Source: Blautia sp. (GTDB lineage Bacteria > Bacillota > Clostridia > Lachnospirales > Lachnospiraceae). Taken from it: a stretch of 6,103 nucleotides of DNA. The DNA is taken from NCBI GenBank assembly GCA_017420455.1, contig JAFOJB010000450.1:1-6103 (forward strand), written 5' to 3'. Shown piece after piece: positions 6,009 through 6,103 of this stretch. How positions within the stretch are numbered: position 1 is the stretch's first letter; every line of letters begins with the position of its first letter. Position numbers and translations under genes: made by a program. The notes beneath the pieces were generated by a model. It saw only the letters and a list, made by a program, of their open reading frames with translations, had not been told where the DNA came from and did not search any database.

Positions 6009-6038
6009 CCCGGTCCGGACTGGGCAGCTGACGTCAGC
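6009..6038. other. Small dyads after the peptide gene
   Basis: The 111 bases after the last gene show no supportable coding region. CCCGGTCCGGACTGGG (6009-6024) forms a 6-bp stem with one G-T pair and a CCGG loop, and GCTGACGTCAGC (6027-6038) is a perfect 12-base palindrome. A further dyad CAGCAT/ATGCTG lies at 6040-6062 and GGCTG/CAGCC at 6079-6099. None is followed by a T-run, so no terminator is called; the 12-base palindrome could be an operator for a gene beyond the right edge. Confidence 0.3.
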
Positions 6039-6103
6039 ACAGCATATGGGTGCAGGATGCTGCAGTAATTTCCAGAATGGCTGAAGCGTACCACCAGCCG
6101 TTA

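Overview
The window carries five genes, all on the + strand. SD-type ribosome sites, a BspA-type leucine-rich-repeat protein, a radical SAM/SPASM enzyme and a double-glycine leader peptide, in DNA that is not AT-rich, point to an anaerobic Bacillota, most like a gut Clostridia/Lachnospiraceae genome. The organism is inferred from style only; no rRNA, tRNA or phylogenetic marker is present.

Layout. 1-161: upstream region with a near-palindrome at the left edge and a 15-bp stem-loop just before gene 1. 162-1307: radical SAM/SPASM enzyme. 1308-1605: non-coding, with a strong terminator-like hairpin (1414-1450) and a good sigma-A type promoter (1522-1550). 1606-2391: intracellular LRR protein with its own C-terminal domain. 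2392-2490: short gap holding an inverted second copy of the 1414-1450 hairpin element. 2491-3936: DUF2201-type protein, with a putative metallopeptidase-like N-terminus and a VWA-like C-terminus with a full MIDAS set. 3937-4060: gap filled by a roughly 70-nt stem-loop. 4061-5644: MoxR-type AAA+ ATPase with a helical C-terminal extension containing a 12-residue tandem repeat. 5645-5737: short gap with an extended -10 promoter. 5738-5992: 84-residue peptide with a double-glycine leader. 5993-6103: no gene seen, several small inverted repeats.

How the parts may work together. MoxR ATPases and VWA proteins are known partners: the ATPase remodels a target that the VWA protein selects through its metal site. 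Here the pair sits with an LRR protein that could supply target binding, and is flanked by a radical SAM/SPASM enzyme (a family rich in peptide and protein modifiers) and a secreted-peptide-like small protein. The proposal is a locus that modifies or handles a small double-glycine peptide, with the ATPase/VWA/LRR set as chaperone, sensor or conflict module. Each gene call rests on visible motifs; the functional link between them is inference. No transporter or C39 peptidase is visible in the window.
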